A stretch of DNA of 63,794 nt from CAYWPG01 sp964460035 (GTDB taxonomy: Bacteria; Pseudomonadota; Gammaproteobacteria; Nitrococcales; AK92), in the NCBI GenBank assembly GCA_964460035.1, contig CAYWPG010000020.1, positions 1 to 63,794 on the forward strand, given 5' to 3'. The translations under genes were made by a program, and so were the position numbers. Shown piece by piece: positions 33,413 through 44,695 of this stretch. The notes below the pieces were generated by a model. It searched no databases. It was not told the origin of the DNA and was given only the letters and a program-made list of their open reading frames with translations. Position 1 is the first letter of the stretch, and each line of letters begins with the position of its first letter.

Positions 33413-36226
33413 TTACGGTCTCCAGTCCTGCAGCAGCGTGCGGTCGAGATTGGCGCCGTCGAAGCGGGTATTGCCCAGGGTCGCGTCGATGAAGCTGACC
33501 GAGAACAGATTCGCGCGCGAGAAATCGGCACCCACAAGACGCGCTTTGCGCAGCGAGACCTCGCGCAGATCCGCGCCTTGCGCCTGCACGGCGGACAGAT
33601 TCGCTTTGATGAACTGTGCTTGCACGGCGCGCACCTCGCGTAGCGATGCGCCTTCCAGCGAAGACCCGCCAAAGTCGCTCATATAAAGATCGGCGCCGTC
33701 GAATGTGGCCCGGTCCAGCCGCGCCTCGCGCAGATTCGCGCCGTCGATCTGGGCGTGGCGGAACGAGGCGCCGGTGAGCTCGGGCTCGCCGACGAAGCGA
33801 ACATTGCTCATCTGGGCGCGATCGAACACCGCGTCACGGGCGGGCGAGTTGACCAGGTTGGCCCCGGTCAGCACCGCTTCGGTGAAGTCGGCGCCTTCGA
33901 GACGGCAATCGATGAAGCTCGCGCGGCTAAGATCGGTGCCGCGGAAGCGCGAGCCGCGAAAGTCGAGCTGGAGGAAATTGACTTCGGCCAGGAAGGAGCG
34001 GCTGAAGTCCGCGCCTTCGATCTTCGTTTCAAGAAAGCAGTCCATGCGCTCGCCGAATCGGCAGCCGTGGAAGGATGCCCCCGCGATATGGGCGCGCGAG
34101 AGCGTCGCCTCTGTCAGCTCGCAGTCATGGAATTGAGTGCCTCGCAGCGAGGTAGCGCCCAGATTGGCCCCCGTGAGCCGCACACGCTCGAGACGACAGC
34201 CATCGAGCTTGGCGTGCGCGAGAACGGCGCGGCTGAGATCCACATCGATAAGGTGCGCATCGGTCAAGTCCGCGTACTCGAGCAGGGCATCGCTCAGGTC
34301 GAGGTTGCTCAGGGTAGCGCCGCGCAGGTCCACATAAGCGAAGTCGCCGCCTGCGACTTTGGCACCGCTGGCAGCAGCGCCGAGCAGCAGGGCCGCAAGC
34401 TCCGGTTCCTTGCCCGGATGCGGCGAAACCCCGTGCTCCATCATATGCGCGCTATCGCGATAGCTCTCGCGCGCTGTGCGCTCGGCGGTGGCCAGACGCT
34501 CTTCCACCGCAGCCAGGTCCGGCAACTGCTGGCGCAGCGGGGTGGTGTCGATTCCCTGAGCTTCGAGTTCGGCACATTGGCGCTCGACCTCGCGCACTTC
34601 CTGGCGCATGTGCTCCAGTAACTCGTCGAAATGGAAGCGCGGCAGAGGAGGGGGGGCTTTGAGTTTGGCGAGCACATCGTCAATCGCCTGCAACGCCTTC
34701 TCCCGCTCCTGCGGGGTTTGTTCCGCGTCCTCACGGATCCGTTCCAGCTCCGCCTGCATCTGCGCCAGGGCTTCTTCCCGGCGCTGCTCGCCCTGCTGGC
34801 GGATGAGTTCGGTCAGCTCGTCGAGCTTGCCGAAGTCCACCGCCATCAGGTCAATGCCGCCTGGCCCATCTCCGGCTGGCACTGCTTGCTCCAACAAGGC
34901 GCGAAGCTGCTTCTCTTCTTCGCCAAGCTCGGCCTTGCGCTCGCGCATCAGGGCGCTTAGATCCACCGGTTCGCCTGCCTCGGGGGGCAGCTGCTGTTCG
35001 AGTTCCCGGGTGTTGCGCTCGAGCTCCGCGTCCAGCCGCTCCTTGGCCATGGCTTCCTGGCGCTCGGCGTAACGAGTAGCATTTTGCTGGCCCAGCCCTT
35101 CCATCTTCAGGCCGTCGCTGCCCTCAATCATCGCTTGGAACGCGCACGGGCAGCCGATGGGGAGCAGCGCTGTGGTGTTGAGCAGGTAGCGGTGTCCTTC
35201 CTCCGGGTCGGTGCGTTTTTCCATCTCGCTACGATAGTGCTCCACTGAGCGTGGCGGGTCGCTCAGCCCTTCGTAAGCGATCATCAAGCTCTTGATGTCG
35301 GCGGCATCGTCTTCCGCGATCTCTATCTGGCCTCGGTGTATTACGACGCCCAGCAACGCATCGGGGCACAGCCAGACCGTGTCCAGGCGGGTGGAGACTT
35401 CGCGGAACTGTGGATCGCCGATGTCGGGACGGACTTGCTGCACGAACGCCCGGCCGCGCACCGCCGGCAACTTGCCGGCTATGCGCGGCCGCTCAGGATG
35501 CATGTTGACGATCTCGAACGGCTCATCTCCGCGCAAGAAGTCCGCGAACCACTGATCTTGTGCGGCTTCGTTGAACACCCGCCAGTCGACGTCATCGGGC
35601 AAGCCGGGCATGCGTGTGCGGATGTACGCCTCGTCGTAGGTGCCGGCCCATGCTTGTCGCATCGGCCAGGTTATGTCGGTGGCTTCCAGCGAGGCCGGGG
35701 CAGGCCGCTGCCCGCGTGAGGTCAGCGCTTGGTGTGGGTATTCGATGTTCGGCAGCGGGTGTATGTCTTCGCCGTCCACGGTCACTGGCGCAAAGCCCTT
35801 GCCTATGGGGTTGGCGTCGTAGCCAGCGCCACCGAAGGCGTTGGAGTAGCGTATGGGCATGTGCGTCATCGGCTCGGGAGAGGTGGCCGTGCCCAACGCC
35901 GTCCAGCGGCGATCGCCCGTCACTAACAGCCGTTTCTCCAGGGCGCCTACGCGAACCATTACGGCTCCTTCGGTTACCGGGCGTCCTCCCGGCGCGTAAA
36001 AGCTGCCTAGCACGAGCAGCTCCGCGTGCGCCTTGGGCATGCTCTGGTCGAACACGCGACCGTCGTTGAACAGCTCGCTCAGCGCTTCCCATAGTTCCGT
36101 TTCCAGAACGGGTGCACCGGTGTCGAGCCGAAACCCCCAGAGCAGCGATATGCACAGGAAATGACGGCCGTGAAAGGAGAACGGCTTCTGCAGAACCCCG
36201 GCCTGCAGCGGTGAAACGATCTTCAT
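33413..36226 (-). CDS. DUF2169 domain protein with coiled coil and pentapeptide repeats
   Basis: The 937-residue protein has three parts. Residues 1 to about 320 are DUF2169 (FSFHGRHFLCISLLWGFRLD, ELLVLGSFYAPGGRPVTEGA, PIRYSNAFGGAGYDANPIGK). Residues about 385-600 form a charged coiled coil. From about 625 to the end there are pentapeptide repeats (YVDLRGATLSNLDLSDALLE). DUF2169 proteins are chaperone-like partners of VgrG/PAAR in T6SS. It lies 119 bp after vgrG, and the next gene begins with no gap. Confidence 0.85.
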   Translation of the reverse strand: MKIVSPLQAGVLQKPFSFHGRHFLCISLLWGFRLDTGAPVLETELWEALSELFNDGRVFDQSMPKAHAELLVLGSFYAPGGRPVTEGAVMVRVGALEKRLLVTGDRRWTALGTATSPEPMTHMPIRYSNAFGGAGYDANPIGKGFAPVTVDGEDIHPLPNIEYPHQALTSRGQRPAPASLEATDITWPMRQAWAGTYDEAYIRTRMPGLPDDVDWRVFNEAAQDQWFADFLRGDEPFEIVNMHPERPRIAGKLPAVRGRAFVQQVRPDIGDPQFREVSTRLDTVWLCPDALLGVVIHRGQIEIAEDDAADIKSLMIAYEGLSDPPRSVEHYRSEMEKRTDPEEGHRYLLNTTALLPIGCPCAFQAMIEGSDGLKMEGLGQQNATRYAERQEAMAKERLDAELERNTRELEQQLPPEAGEPVDLSALMRERKAELGEEEKQLRALLEQAVPAGDGPGGIDLMAVDFGKLDELTELIRQQGEQRREEALAQMQAELERIREDAEQTPQEREKALQAIDDVLAKLKAPPPLPRFHFDELLEHMRQEVREVERQCAELEAQGIDTTPLRQQLPDLAAVEERLATAERTARESYRDSAHMMEHGVSPHPGKEPELAALLLGAAASGAKVAGGDFAYVDLRGATLSNLDLSDALLEYADLTDAHLIDVDLSRAVLAHAKLDGCRLERVRLTGANLGATSLRGTQFHDCELTEATLSRAHIAGASFHGCRFGERMDCFLETKIEGADFSRSFLAEVNFLQLDFRGSRFRGTDLSRASFIDCRLEGADFTEAVLTGANLVNSPARDAVFDRAQMSNVRFVGEPELTGASFRHAQIDGANLREARLDRATFDGADLYMSDFGGSSLEGASLREVRAVQAQFIKANLSAVQAQGADLREVSLRKARLVGADFSRANLFSVSFIDATLGNTRFDGANLDRTLLQDWRP

Positions 36227-36345
36227 TTTTTACTATCCGGACTTGCCATGGGCGCTTCACCTACGACCGCGGGCCGCGTGGACGCATCTGTTTCCTCGCG
36301 CCATGCAACACGATCCGTACCTAAAGCGCCGAACATTCTCCTGCC

Positions 36346-39324
36346 TCAGCAGAAAATCTGTAAGGTGTTCTTGACCGAAAGCACGGTCTTGCTGAGCGAC
36401 AAGCTGATGTTGGTGATATGGACCTCTGTTTTCTCCAGCGAAGCGACTTTGTCCTCGAGCGCGGTGACCTTCTTTGTGAGGTCGACCACATTGGTCTTGG
36501 TGCAGATCCCAGGCAGTTTGACCGTGTATTCGGAGTTCTCCGCCTTGATCTTGCCGCCCGTTGCGTACTCCAGACTTATATCCAGGGCCAATGCGGTGCT
36601 AAGGCTGAACTTGGTCCCTGCGAAGGCCTCGATCTTGTTGGTAAAGCCGCCGTTGAGCTCCAGCGCGAAATCGGTGTTCAGCTTGATGCTGGTGCTGGCG
36701 GCGGGCGCGTAGCTGATGTTCATGCTCGAGGCGGGGGAGAAGTCGCACGTGAGCTCATTGAGCGTGCCGGCGTATTTCTTACTGGTGCTGTACTTGACCA
36801 GCGTGCTGCTCGAATAAGGCGAGTAGATTTTCTCCTTCGTGATGCCGTCGTGCTCGGAGTAATACCTGGTAACGTTGCCTTTGTCATTGACCGTCATTTC
36901 TACATTGGCGCCGCCCTTTACGGTGACGGTTTGGCTATCGCCCATGCGCACTTCGAACGAGCCGCCCTTGTGCAGCGAGTAGGTGTTGCCGAACGTCTTT
37001 TCGACCACCGTGTAGTCGCGGGTCCAGGGCCATTTCGCCTGCTCGCGGCGATTGTCGCCGCAGTCGTTCTCCAGCAGCGGATCGAGCTTATGGATTTTCT
37101 CCCATTCCGGGCCGCCACGGTCCAGCAGGTCCTGTGGGTCTTTTTGGTTGAGCACCGCATCCGCTTCGACGTGGTTCTCGCTATAACCATTGCCCAGGCC
37201 GTACATCGCGGCACCGCCAAAGTCGTAGATGTTGCCGCTGTGCCAGAGGAATGCGTCGTGATCGGCGATGCTGATGCGGCCATGTGAGAGCCGGATCGCC
37301 CAGTCGCGGTTGTCGTCGCTGAGACGTGTGCCGAAATAGCGCTGAGCCCACTCTTCGAGCTTGTGCCCCGAGGCGCCGTCGGCAAAGCGAGGGAAGATAG
37401 CGAACAGGCGGTCTTTCAGCTCCTCGGGGTCCTGGTCGTGGCGCGCCGCGGTGTACTCGAAGGCCGGGCCGAAGTCGTAGCTTTCCGAACCGGCGGTGAA
37501 GTTGAACTCCGAACCTTCCAGCCAGTTGTAGTGAATGCCGGTATCGCGCAAGACGTGCAGGTGGCCGGAGCGCTCTTCCTCCGCCGTTATGGTAGGGCTG
37601 TCGGAGGCGCCGCCGGCGGCGGGGGCGTGCTTGCGTGGGAACTTGAAGAGCTGCTGCTGGGCAGCCTCTATGCTCACCTCGCCTTCCTCGTCGGGCTCTA
37701 CCCGCCCTTTGGTGGCGTAGAGCCAGTTGTAGGCGCCCAGGACCACGGTCTTGTCCAGGCCGCTCGTGGACAGGCTGATACCGCCGCTGTCGGTGTCGTC
37801 GGCGGCGGCGCCCAGGCGCAGCCGGGTCAGTTTCAAGGGTGAAAACAGCTGGACTTGCTGTGCATCGGCCGTGTCGTCGAGCTGCAGCAGGTTGCCCCCG
37901 GCGGTGCGGATGCGGCTTTTGGTGTGGTGCTCGGCGGTGGTGACGCTGGGCTGTTCGCTGTTGGGGATGGCGCCGGCGATCACGGGCAGATCGGGGTCGC
38001 CGCCGAGAAAGCTCACCAGCACCCGCGCGTTCTTGCGCAGCGGAAAGTGCATGCCCTCGCGCTCGCCGCTGTAGGGCTGGATCATGCGCACCCAGTGCGA
38101 GGCCTTCCCCTCGGGATGATCGGTGTCGAACGGGAAGACGATGCGATAGCGTCCCTCCTCGTCCAGCTCAGCGTACTCGCCATCGCCTTCGGCATCGACC
38201 TTGGCGTTGAGCGTGCCGTGGATGCGCGGCTTCTCGGTCAGCCGCGGCGGGCGGTACTGCACGTCGGCGGGGATGGCGGTGAAGCGGTTCTCGTAGACCG
38301 GGGTGCCGGGCTCGGGCAGCAGGCCGATGCGCCCGGCCAGGCGCGGGTCGTAGCCGCTGTGCTCCACCGCGACGATCAGATACTCCTGGTTCATTGCGGC
38401 GCGGAAATGCCCCGTGAGCATGAACTGCAGCCCCGCGCTCATCCGGCACACCGTGCTCTCGCCGTGATAAACCGTTTTGCCGCAGCGGATCTCTTCGGCT
38501 CGGATCGCAGCGAGCGCGCGTGCTTCGTTCGGATCCAGCACGTTTTGGCCGTAGATATTGATTTCGCCGCAGCCGTTAACATCGACCTCGGCTTCCTCGC
38601 GAATCCTTGTCGAGGGGCGCGCATCGTTGTAGTTCTGGACGATCACCGTTCTGGGGAGGCGGCGTTGCCTGCAGACCAGCGAATGCACGGTGGCTCCGAA
38701 ATCACCGGCATCCATTCCCAGCCCCGCGGCGTACCGAATATTCGGATCGACGATCGCGGCTTGGCGTAGTCGGGTATCGCAGAAAACGATCTTTTCGTGG
38801 CCGTCGGCGGCGACGAAATAGTAGTAAATGCCATCCCGTTCCAGAGTCCGCGATAGAAACTGCCAGTGGCTTTCTCCGTACTGGAGGCGAAAATCCCAGC
38901 GGCGGTAGTCGCCGTCCAGGTCCAGCCGGTAGTCGGCGCTGGTGATGCCTATCCGCTCCAGCGTTTGTTGAATGATGTCCACCGTCGTGGTATCGAGATA
39001 AACCGTATTAACCTGGGTGAGCGTGAGCTGCCACACCTGCGGTACCAGCAACAGACGGTACACGGTGAGCTCGTCGGCCTGATCGAAGATCTCGATATCA
39101 GCCGCAATACCGTTAATGGCACGCTGGCCGTTGCCGCTGACGATGGTAAAGGTGCAAGGCTGGTTGAGAATGTCGTCGATGACCAGATCCGGATCATCCG
39201 AAACGAGGTCGAGCTGGAAGCGATAGAGCTTGGAAATGCCTTCATCGCCCATGAACCGAGCAACCTGAAAGGTATCTTCCGGAAATCCCTGGCACCGGAA
39301 CGAATAGGTCACTTGATCGGTCAC
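36346..39324 (-). CDS. vgrG: Type VI secretion spike protein VgrG (TssI) with long C-terminal extension
   Basis: Residues 1 to about 370 match the gp27-like part (YSFRCQGFPEDTFQVARFMG, LYRFQLDLVSDDPD, GESHWQFLSRTLERDGIYYY). The gp5-like OB domain and VgrG core follow (ASHWVRMIQPYSGEREGMHF, ARVLVSFLGGDPDLPVIAGA). From about residue 610 the protein continues for 380 residues through a tryptophan-rich domain, beta repeats and a final coiled coil (KKVTALEDKVASLEKTEVHI). At 992 residues it is longer than a plain VgrG of about 650. I recognise no toxin motif in the tail. A promoter candidate lies upstream. Confidence 0.93.
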   Translation of the reverse strand: MTDQVTYSFRCQGFPEDTFQVARFMGDEGISKLYRFQLDLVSDDPDLVIDDILNQPCTFTIVSGNGQRAINGIAADIEIFDQADELTVYRLLLVPQVWQLTLTQVNTVYLDTTTVDIIQQTLERIGITSADYRLDLDGDYRRWDFRLQYGESHWQFLSRTLERDGIYYYFVAADGHEKIVFCDTRLRQAAIVDPNIRYAAGLGMDAGDFGATVHSLVCRQRRLPRTVIVQNYNDARPSTRIREEAEVDVNGCGEINIYGQNVLDPNEARALAAIRAEEIRCGKTVYHGESTVCRMSAGLQFMLTGHFRAAMNQEYLIVAVEHSGYDPRLAGRIGLLPEPGTPVYENRFTAIPADVQYRPPRLTEKPRIHGTLNAKVDAEGDGEYAELDEEGRYRIVFPFDTDHPEGKASHWVRMIQPYSGEREGMHFPLRKNARVLVSFLGGDPDLPVIAGAIPNSEQPSVTTAEHHTKSRIRTAGGNLLQLDDTADAQQVQLFSPLKLTRLRLGAAADDTDSGGISLSTSGLDKTVVLGAYNWLYATKGRVEPDEEGEVSIEAAQQQLFKFPRKHAPAAGGASDSPTITAEEERSGHLHVLRDTGIHYNWLEGSEFNFTAGSESYDFGPAFEYTAARHDQDPEELKDRLFAIFPRFADGASGHKLEEWAQRYFGTRLSDDNRDWAIRLSHGRISIADHDAFLWHSGNIYDFGGAAMYGLGNGYSENHVEADAVLNQKDPQDLLDRGGPEWEKIHKLDPLLENDCGDNRREQAKWPWTRDYTVVEKTFGNTYSLHKGGSFEVRMGDSQTVTVKGGANVEMTVNDKGNVTRYYSEHDGITKEKIYSPYSSSTLVKYSTSKKYAGTLNELTCDFSPASSMNISYAPAASTSIKLNTDFALELNGGFTNKIEAFAGTKFSLSTALALDISLEYATGGKIKAENSEYTVKLPGICTKTNVVDLTKKVTALEDKVASLEKTEVHITNISLSLSKTVLSVKNTLQIFC

Positions 39325-39419
39325 AATCCCCCCGTCTTGGCATACTCGGCCTTATGGAAGGGCAGCGGCAGCTGCCTGGTACCATAGGCCTTAATGTAAG
39401 TTTGTTCTTAGATTCTGAG

Positions 39420-39447
39420 AATATAATGACGCGGGCGGTTTCGTCAC
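39420..39447 (-). promoter_or_regulatory. Candidate promoter for the vgrG transcript
   Basis: On the minus strand GTGACG (39447-39442) and TATATT (39425-39420) are spaced by 16 bp. The second box matches the -10 consensus at five of six positions. The leader to the vgrG start would be about 90 nt. An imperfect palindrome (TTCTCAG-AAT-CTAAGAA) overlaps the expected start site and could be an operator. Confidence 0.4.
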
Positions 39448-39461
39448 GTTCGGGATGCAGA

Positions 39462-41639
39462 TCAGCGTGCGAATAATGCTTGGAGTAATGGCGTGTAGTT
39501 ATCCGTCCATGGGCGTCCGGTTGTCGCCTCTATCTCGGTCCAATGCTCTGAGGAGGCGATAATGCCTAGCGCCTCGGTCGAGCGCGCTATAACCACCCAT
39601 TCCGATTCGAATACATAAGGCCGCGTGTCCGCATCGTCTATCCAGTGCCGACGGTACCGCAGTATCCAGCCATTTTGTTCGGCCAGCCGGGCCACAATGG
39701 GAGCCAGCCGGAGGTGGCGATTGGAGATGTGCAAAACGAGCAGCCCGTCCGGAGTCAACCGACTGACGAACAGCTCCAGCGCTTCGCGGGTAAGCAGGTG
39801 CAGCGGTATGGCCGATGAGCTGTAGGCATCGACGACGATTAAGCTAAAGCGCCCTGGCGGTTCCTGGGCAAGCTGCAAGCGGCCATCCCCCAACACCACT
39901 TGGCAGCCGCGACCGCAGCGCTCGAGATAGGAGAAGAGGGCAGGATTGCGGGCGATACGTTCGACCGCAGGATCGATCTCGTAGAAGAACATATGTTGAT
40001 ACGGCTGTCGGTAGGCGGCCAGGGAACCCGAGCCAAGACCGATGACGGCGACATCGCCCGGCGGGCGTCGCTCTTTGCTGAGCGCGAACACATCGCCCAC
40101 GGGGCCGCTGGGATGGTAATAGGTTAGTGGCGAGGAGGCGGAGCCGGGGCCGCGATACTGCGCGCCGTGGCTGGTGCTGCCGTGCATGAGCAGGTGGTAG
40201 TTGCCGTTCAGCTCGCTCATCACCCGGTGCGTGCCATAGAAGCTGCGCAGCGACAGCAGTTGCTCTGCCGGCTCGATAAGAGTGCCAACCAGCGCTAGGG
40301 CCGCCGCGGCGGCCCCAACCGCGCGCAGCAGCGGGCGACGTCCCAGGATCAGTGCCAGCAGCCCGGCCGCGATGAGTACTGCCACCATCAGCACCAGCAG
40401 GCCGACGTTCGTCGGACTGTTCGTCGCGAAGCCAAGCTGAGTCACGGCAAGCAACAGAGCCGCCCCTGTTCCGAATACCGTGGTCCAGCCGAGCAGACGA
40501 TCGCGCCAGAAGCGGGCCGGAATGGCGAGCAGCCCGAGGAGCAACAGCAGCGGGTATTCAAGCAGGCGGTCGAACGCCAGTGGCGCGAGCAGGGCGTTGA
40601 ACAGGCCCCCGCCGGCGCCGCCTAACGCGAGCCAGAAATAGAATTCGGTGAGCTGCCGGGGCGATGGGCGATCGTCCGCGAGCAGCCCATGGAACACCAG
40701 CGCGGCGGCTGTCAGCAAGGCCAGATGCAGTATCGCCACCAGCGTCAGCGGCTGGGCCAGCCCCAGTGCCAGGGCGGTGGCGGCCGGGATCGCAGCCAAC
40801 GGTAGGCATCGCGCCGCTTGGCGCGTCGACACCAGTCTTCGCTGGGCAAAGGCGTGCACGTAGGTGAGCAGATAAAGCGTTAAGGGAATAACCCACAGCA
40901 GCGGCACCGGCGCGAGGTCGGTGGTTATTACGGCGGTTACGGACAGCAGCAGGCTGGACGGAATGAATGCCCAGAGTAGCCAGCGCAGGCGTTGCCGCCA
41001 GCTGGCGCCCGCAGGCACCGGCAAGGCCGGCTCGAGTATCCCCGTGCCAGGGTGCTGCTGCAGCCAGCGCACGCACATCGCCAGCAGCACCCCCAGCATT
41101 GCATAGCTTGCCAGCCATAGCCACGTTTGCTGCCTAAGGCCGAGCAGAGGTTCCAGGACAAAGGGATAGGCCAGCAGGGCGGCGATGCTGCCGATATTGC
41201 TGGCGGCGTAGAGGTGGTACGGATCGGCGGCGCTGGGGTGATCGGAGAGCGCGAGCCAGCGTTGGAGCAACGGGGCGGTGCTGGCGGTTATCAGCAACGG
41301 CAAGCTCGCGCTGGTAAATAATGCACCCAGCACCCATAGCGCAGGCGCCGACTCCAATGCCGAAGCCGTAGGAGCGGGCAAGCTCGTCGGTAGGAAGGCG
41401 ATTCCCCCGAGCAGCAGCGCGAGATGCAGTTTCCACTGCCATTGCGCCGATAGCCAGCGCGTGCTCAGGTGAACGTAGCCATAGCCTAGGAGTAGCATGG
41501 TCTGGAAGAACACCATGGCTGTAGTCCAGACCGCTGGGGCGCCGCCTGCGATGGGCAGCAGCATTTTTCCGAGCATGGGCTGAATGGAGAACACCAGCGC
41601 GGCGCTGAGAAAAGTGGCGGCTGCGTAGAGCCAGTACAT
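39462..41639 (-). CDS. Fused MFS-type membrane domain and spermidine-synthase-like domain
   Basis: The 725-residue protein starts with a hydrophobic region of about a dozen helices (1 to about 455; SIQPMLGKMLLPIAGGAPAV is the family opening), followed by a Rossmann domain resembling spermidine synthase (PPGDVAVIGLGSGSLAAYRQ, FFYEIDPAVERIARNPALFS, VVLGDGRLQLAQEP, IVVDAYSSSAIPLHLLTREA). Fused MFS/spermidine synthases are widespread; whether they make polyamines is mostly untested. It is unlikely to belong to the T6SS; it sits 137 bp upstream of vgrG. Confidence 0.88.
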   Translation of the reverse strand: MYWLYAAATFLSAALVFSIQPMLGKMLLPIAGGAPAVWTTAMVFFQTMLLLGYGYVHLSTRWLSAQWQWKLHLALLLGGIAFLPTSLPAPTASALESAPALWVLGALFTSASLPLLITASTAPLLQRWLALSDHPSAADPYHLYAASNIGSIAALLAYPFVLEPLLGLRQQTWLWLASYAMLGVLLAMCVRWLQQHPGTGILEPALPVPAGASWRQRLRWLLWAFIPSSLLLSVTAVITTDLAPVPLLWVIPLTLYLLTYVHAFAQRRLVSTRQAARCLPLAAIPAATALALGLAQPLTLVAILHLALLTAAALVFHGLLADDRPSPRQLTEFYFWLALGGAGGGLFNALLAPLAFDRLLEYPLLLLLGLLAIPARFWRDRLLGWTTVFGTGAALLLAVTQLGFATNSPTNVGLLVLMVAVLIAAGLLALILGRRPLLRAVGAAAAALALVGTLIEPAEQLLSLRSFYGTHRVMSELNGNYHLLMHGSTSHGAQYRGPGSASSPLTYYHPSGPVGDVFALSKERRPPGDVAVIGLGSGSLAAYRQPYQHMFFYEIDPAVERIARNPALFSYLERCGRGCQVVLGDGRLQLAQEPPGRFSLIVVDAYSSSAIPLHLLTREALELFVSRLTPDGLLVLHISNRHLRLAPIVARLAEQNGWILRYRRHWIDDADTRPYVFESEWVVIARSTEALGIIASSEHWTEIEATTGRPWTDNYTPLLQALFAR

Positions 41640-41850
41640 CGATGCCTGCTGCCTCCGCAGTGGATGTCCGCAGGATTATGGCACGAGAGCGGAGGATTGG
41701 CGGCGGCAGATCCAAGCGCGTGCTGTGCGATGGAGCAGGCGGCGCGATGGGAAGGGCGGGTGTTGCGGGTAGCTGAGCGCGCCCAAGGAGCCGCTGGCTT
41801 GCGCAGGGCGCCGACAGGGCTCCGGTTGGGCGGGTGCGTTTACAGGCGCT

Positions 41851-42309
41851 TTAGAAAATCGACATTCCCAGCGTTTCGGCAATGCATGCCGGGCGTTCAC
41901 TGCCCTCAAGTTCGACCACTGCCTGATTGCAGATCAGGTAGCGATTCTCACCCTTTTGTTCCACGGACTGCAGCGTGTAGCGTGCTCGCACGCGCGCCCC
42001 GGCGGGCACCGGCGAGATGAAGCGTACCTTGTTCAGCCCGTAGTTAATGCTGGCTTTGACGCCGTCCACCCGGTACACGGAAGCCCGTAGCGCCGGCAGC
42101 AAGGAGAGGGTCAAGAAGCCGTGGGCAATAGGCCCGCCCATGGGTGATTCGCGCAGCGCGCGTTCCACGTCGACGTGAATCCACTGATGATCGCCGGTGG
42201 CATCGGCGAACATGTTAATCCGCTCCTGGGTGACCTCGAACCAGTCGCTGACCCCCAGTTCCTGGCCAACGAGGCTCTTAAGCTCTTCGATACCGTTGAT
42301 GATTCGCAT
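41851..42309 (-). CDS. MaoC-family (R)-specific enoyl-CoA hydratase
   Basis: The 152-residue protein has a single hot-dog fold with the hydratase motif FADATGDHQWIHVD, in which Asp and His are the catalytic pair, and GGPIAHGFLTLSLLPAL, the typical MaoC/PhaJ helix segment. It hydrates enoyl-CoA, feeding (R)-3-hydroxyacyl-CoA to polyhydroxyalkanoate or fatty-acid metabolism. Length matches stand-alone MaoC dehydratases (about 150). It is isolated between the spermidine-synthase-like gene and rpoD. Confidence 0.9.
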   Translation of the reverse strand: MRIINGIEELKSLVGQELGVSDWFEVTQERINMFADATGDHQWIHVDVERALRESPMGGPIAHGFLTLSLLPALRASVYRVDGVKASINYGLNKVRFISPVPAGARVRARYTLQSVEQKGENRYLICNQAVVELEGSERPACIAETLGMSIF

Positions 42310-42697
42310 GGACTCTACTCCGGTGCGGGATTGAACATATCTGCCCGTGCTTCGCGGGCAGGTACCCAGTGCTCTTCAAGGGATCGCGCATTTTATTCGT
42401 TGGCTTTGCGCGCTGCGGTGAGCGCCCTTACAGACGCGAACAAACGAGAGCAGACTCAGGAGGTTTTAGCGTACTGGCGACAAAGAGTGCAACCTTTGAA
42501 AAACAAAGGCTTACTAATGGTTTGGGTACCTTAACTATTAGCTAACGCGCAGCGGCGGAGAGGCGACTGACAGGCGGGTGAGGTAAGTGGCGGCATTTGG
42601 GGCGCCGGATGCTGCCGCCGCTGGCAGGAGCGGCCCCCGGCTGCGAATCTCTCTGCGGCAGCTTGGCTATCCTTGGTTCAGGCGGCGCTGGAAACGC
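42310..42697. other. Gene-free stretch with lower-GC patch
   Basis: No supported gene lies here. A patch around 42440-42545 is clearly less GC-rich than its neighbours and includes a small hairpin, CCTTTG-AAAAA-CAAAGG at 42493-42509. One open frame through it would end in QEVLAYWRQRVQPLKNKGL, which I cannot assign. It may be a remnant of a mobile or foreign segment. Confidence 0.35.
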
Positions 42698-42721
42698 GCA
42701 GCCCGCCTTGCGGCGGGCTGC
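42698..42721 (-). terminator. Rho-independent-type terminator of rpoD
   Basis: A perfect 10-bp stem GCAGCCCGCC/GGCGGGCTGC with a 4-nt loop lies 31 bp past the rpoD stop. On the minus strand it is followed by GCGTTTCC, a weak T-run. It ends the macromolecular-synthesis operon. Confidence 0.65.
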
Positions 42722-42752
42722 GGGTGCTTCGCCATGGATTGCGAAGACGCGA

Positions 42753-44603
<1,851 letters not shown>

Positions 44604-44659
44604 AGGCCAATGGTTACCTGGGCTGCTGCCGTTGAGGTCGGGACGAAAGTAAACCGAAC

Positions 44660-44688
44660 ATTATAGCCGGCTTCTTCATCCCTTCCAG
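44660..44688 (-). promoter_or_regulatory. Promoter of rpoD
   Basis: On the minus strand CTGGAA (44688-44683), a 17-bp spacer and a consensus TATAAT (44665-44660) lie in the gap between dnaG and rpoD. The start would fall about 50 nt before the rpoD ATG. This gives sigma-70 expression independent of the upstream genes, as in other gammaproteobacteria with internal rpoD promoters. Confidence 0.6.
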
Positions 44689-44695
44689 TTTTCGG

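Noticed and set aside
36346..37500. VgrG C-terminal extension as a known toxin domain
   Set aside because: I could find no lipase, nuclease, peptidoglycan hydrolase or ADP-ribosyltransferase motif in it.
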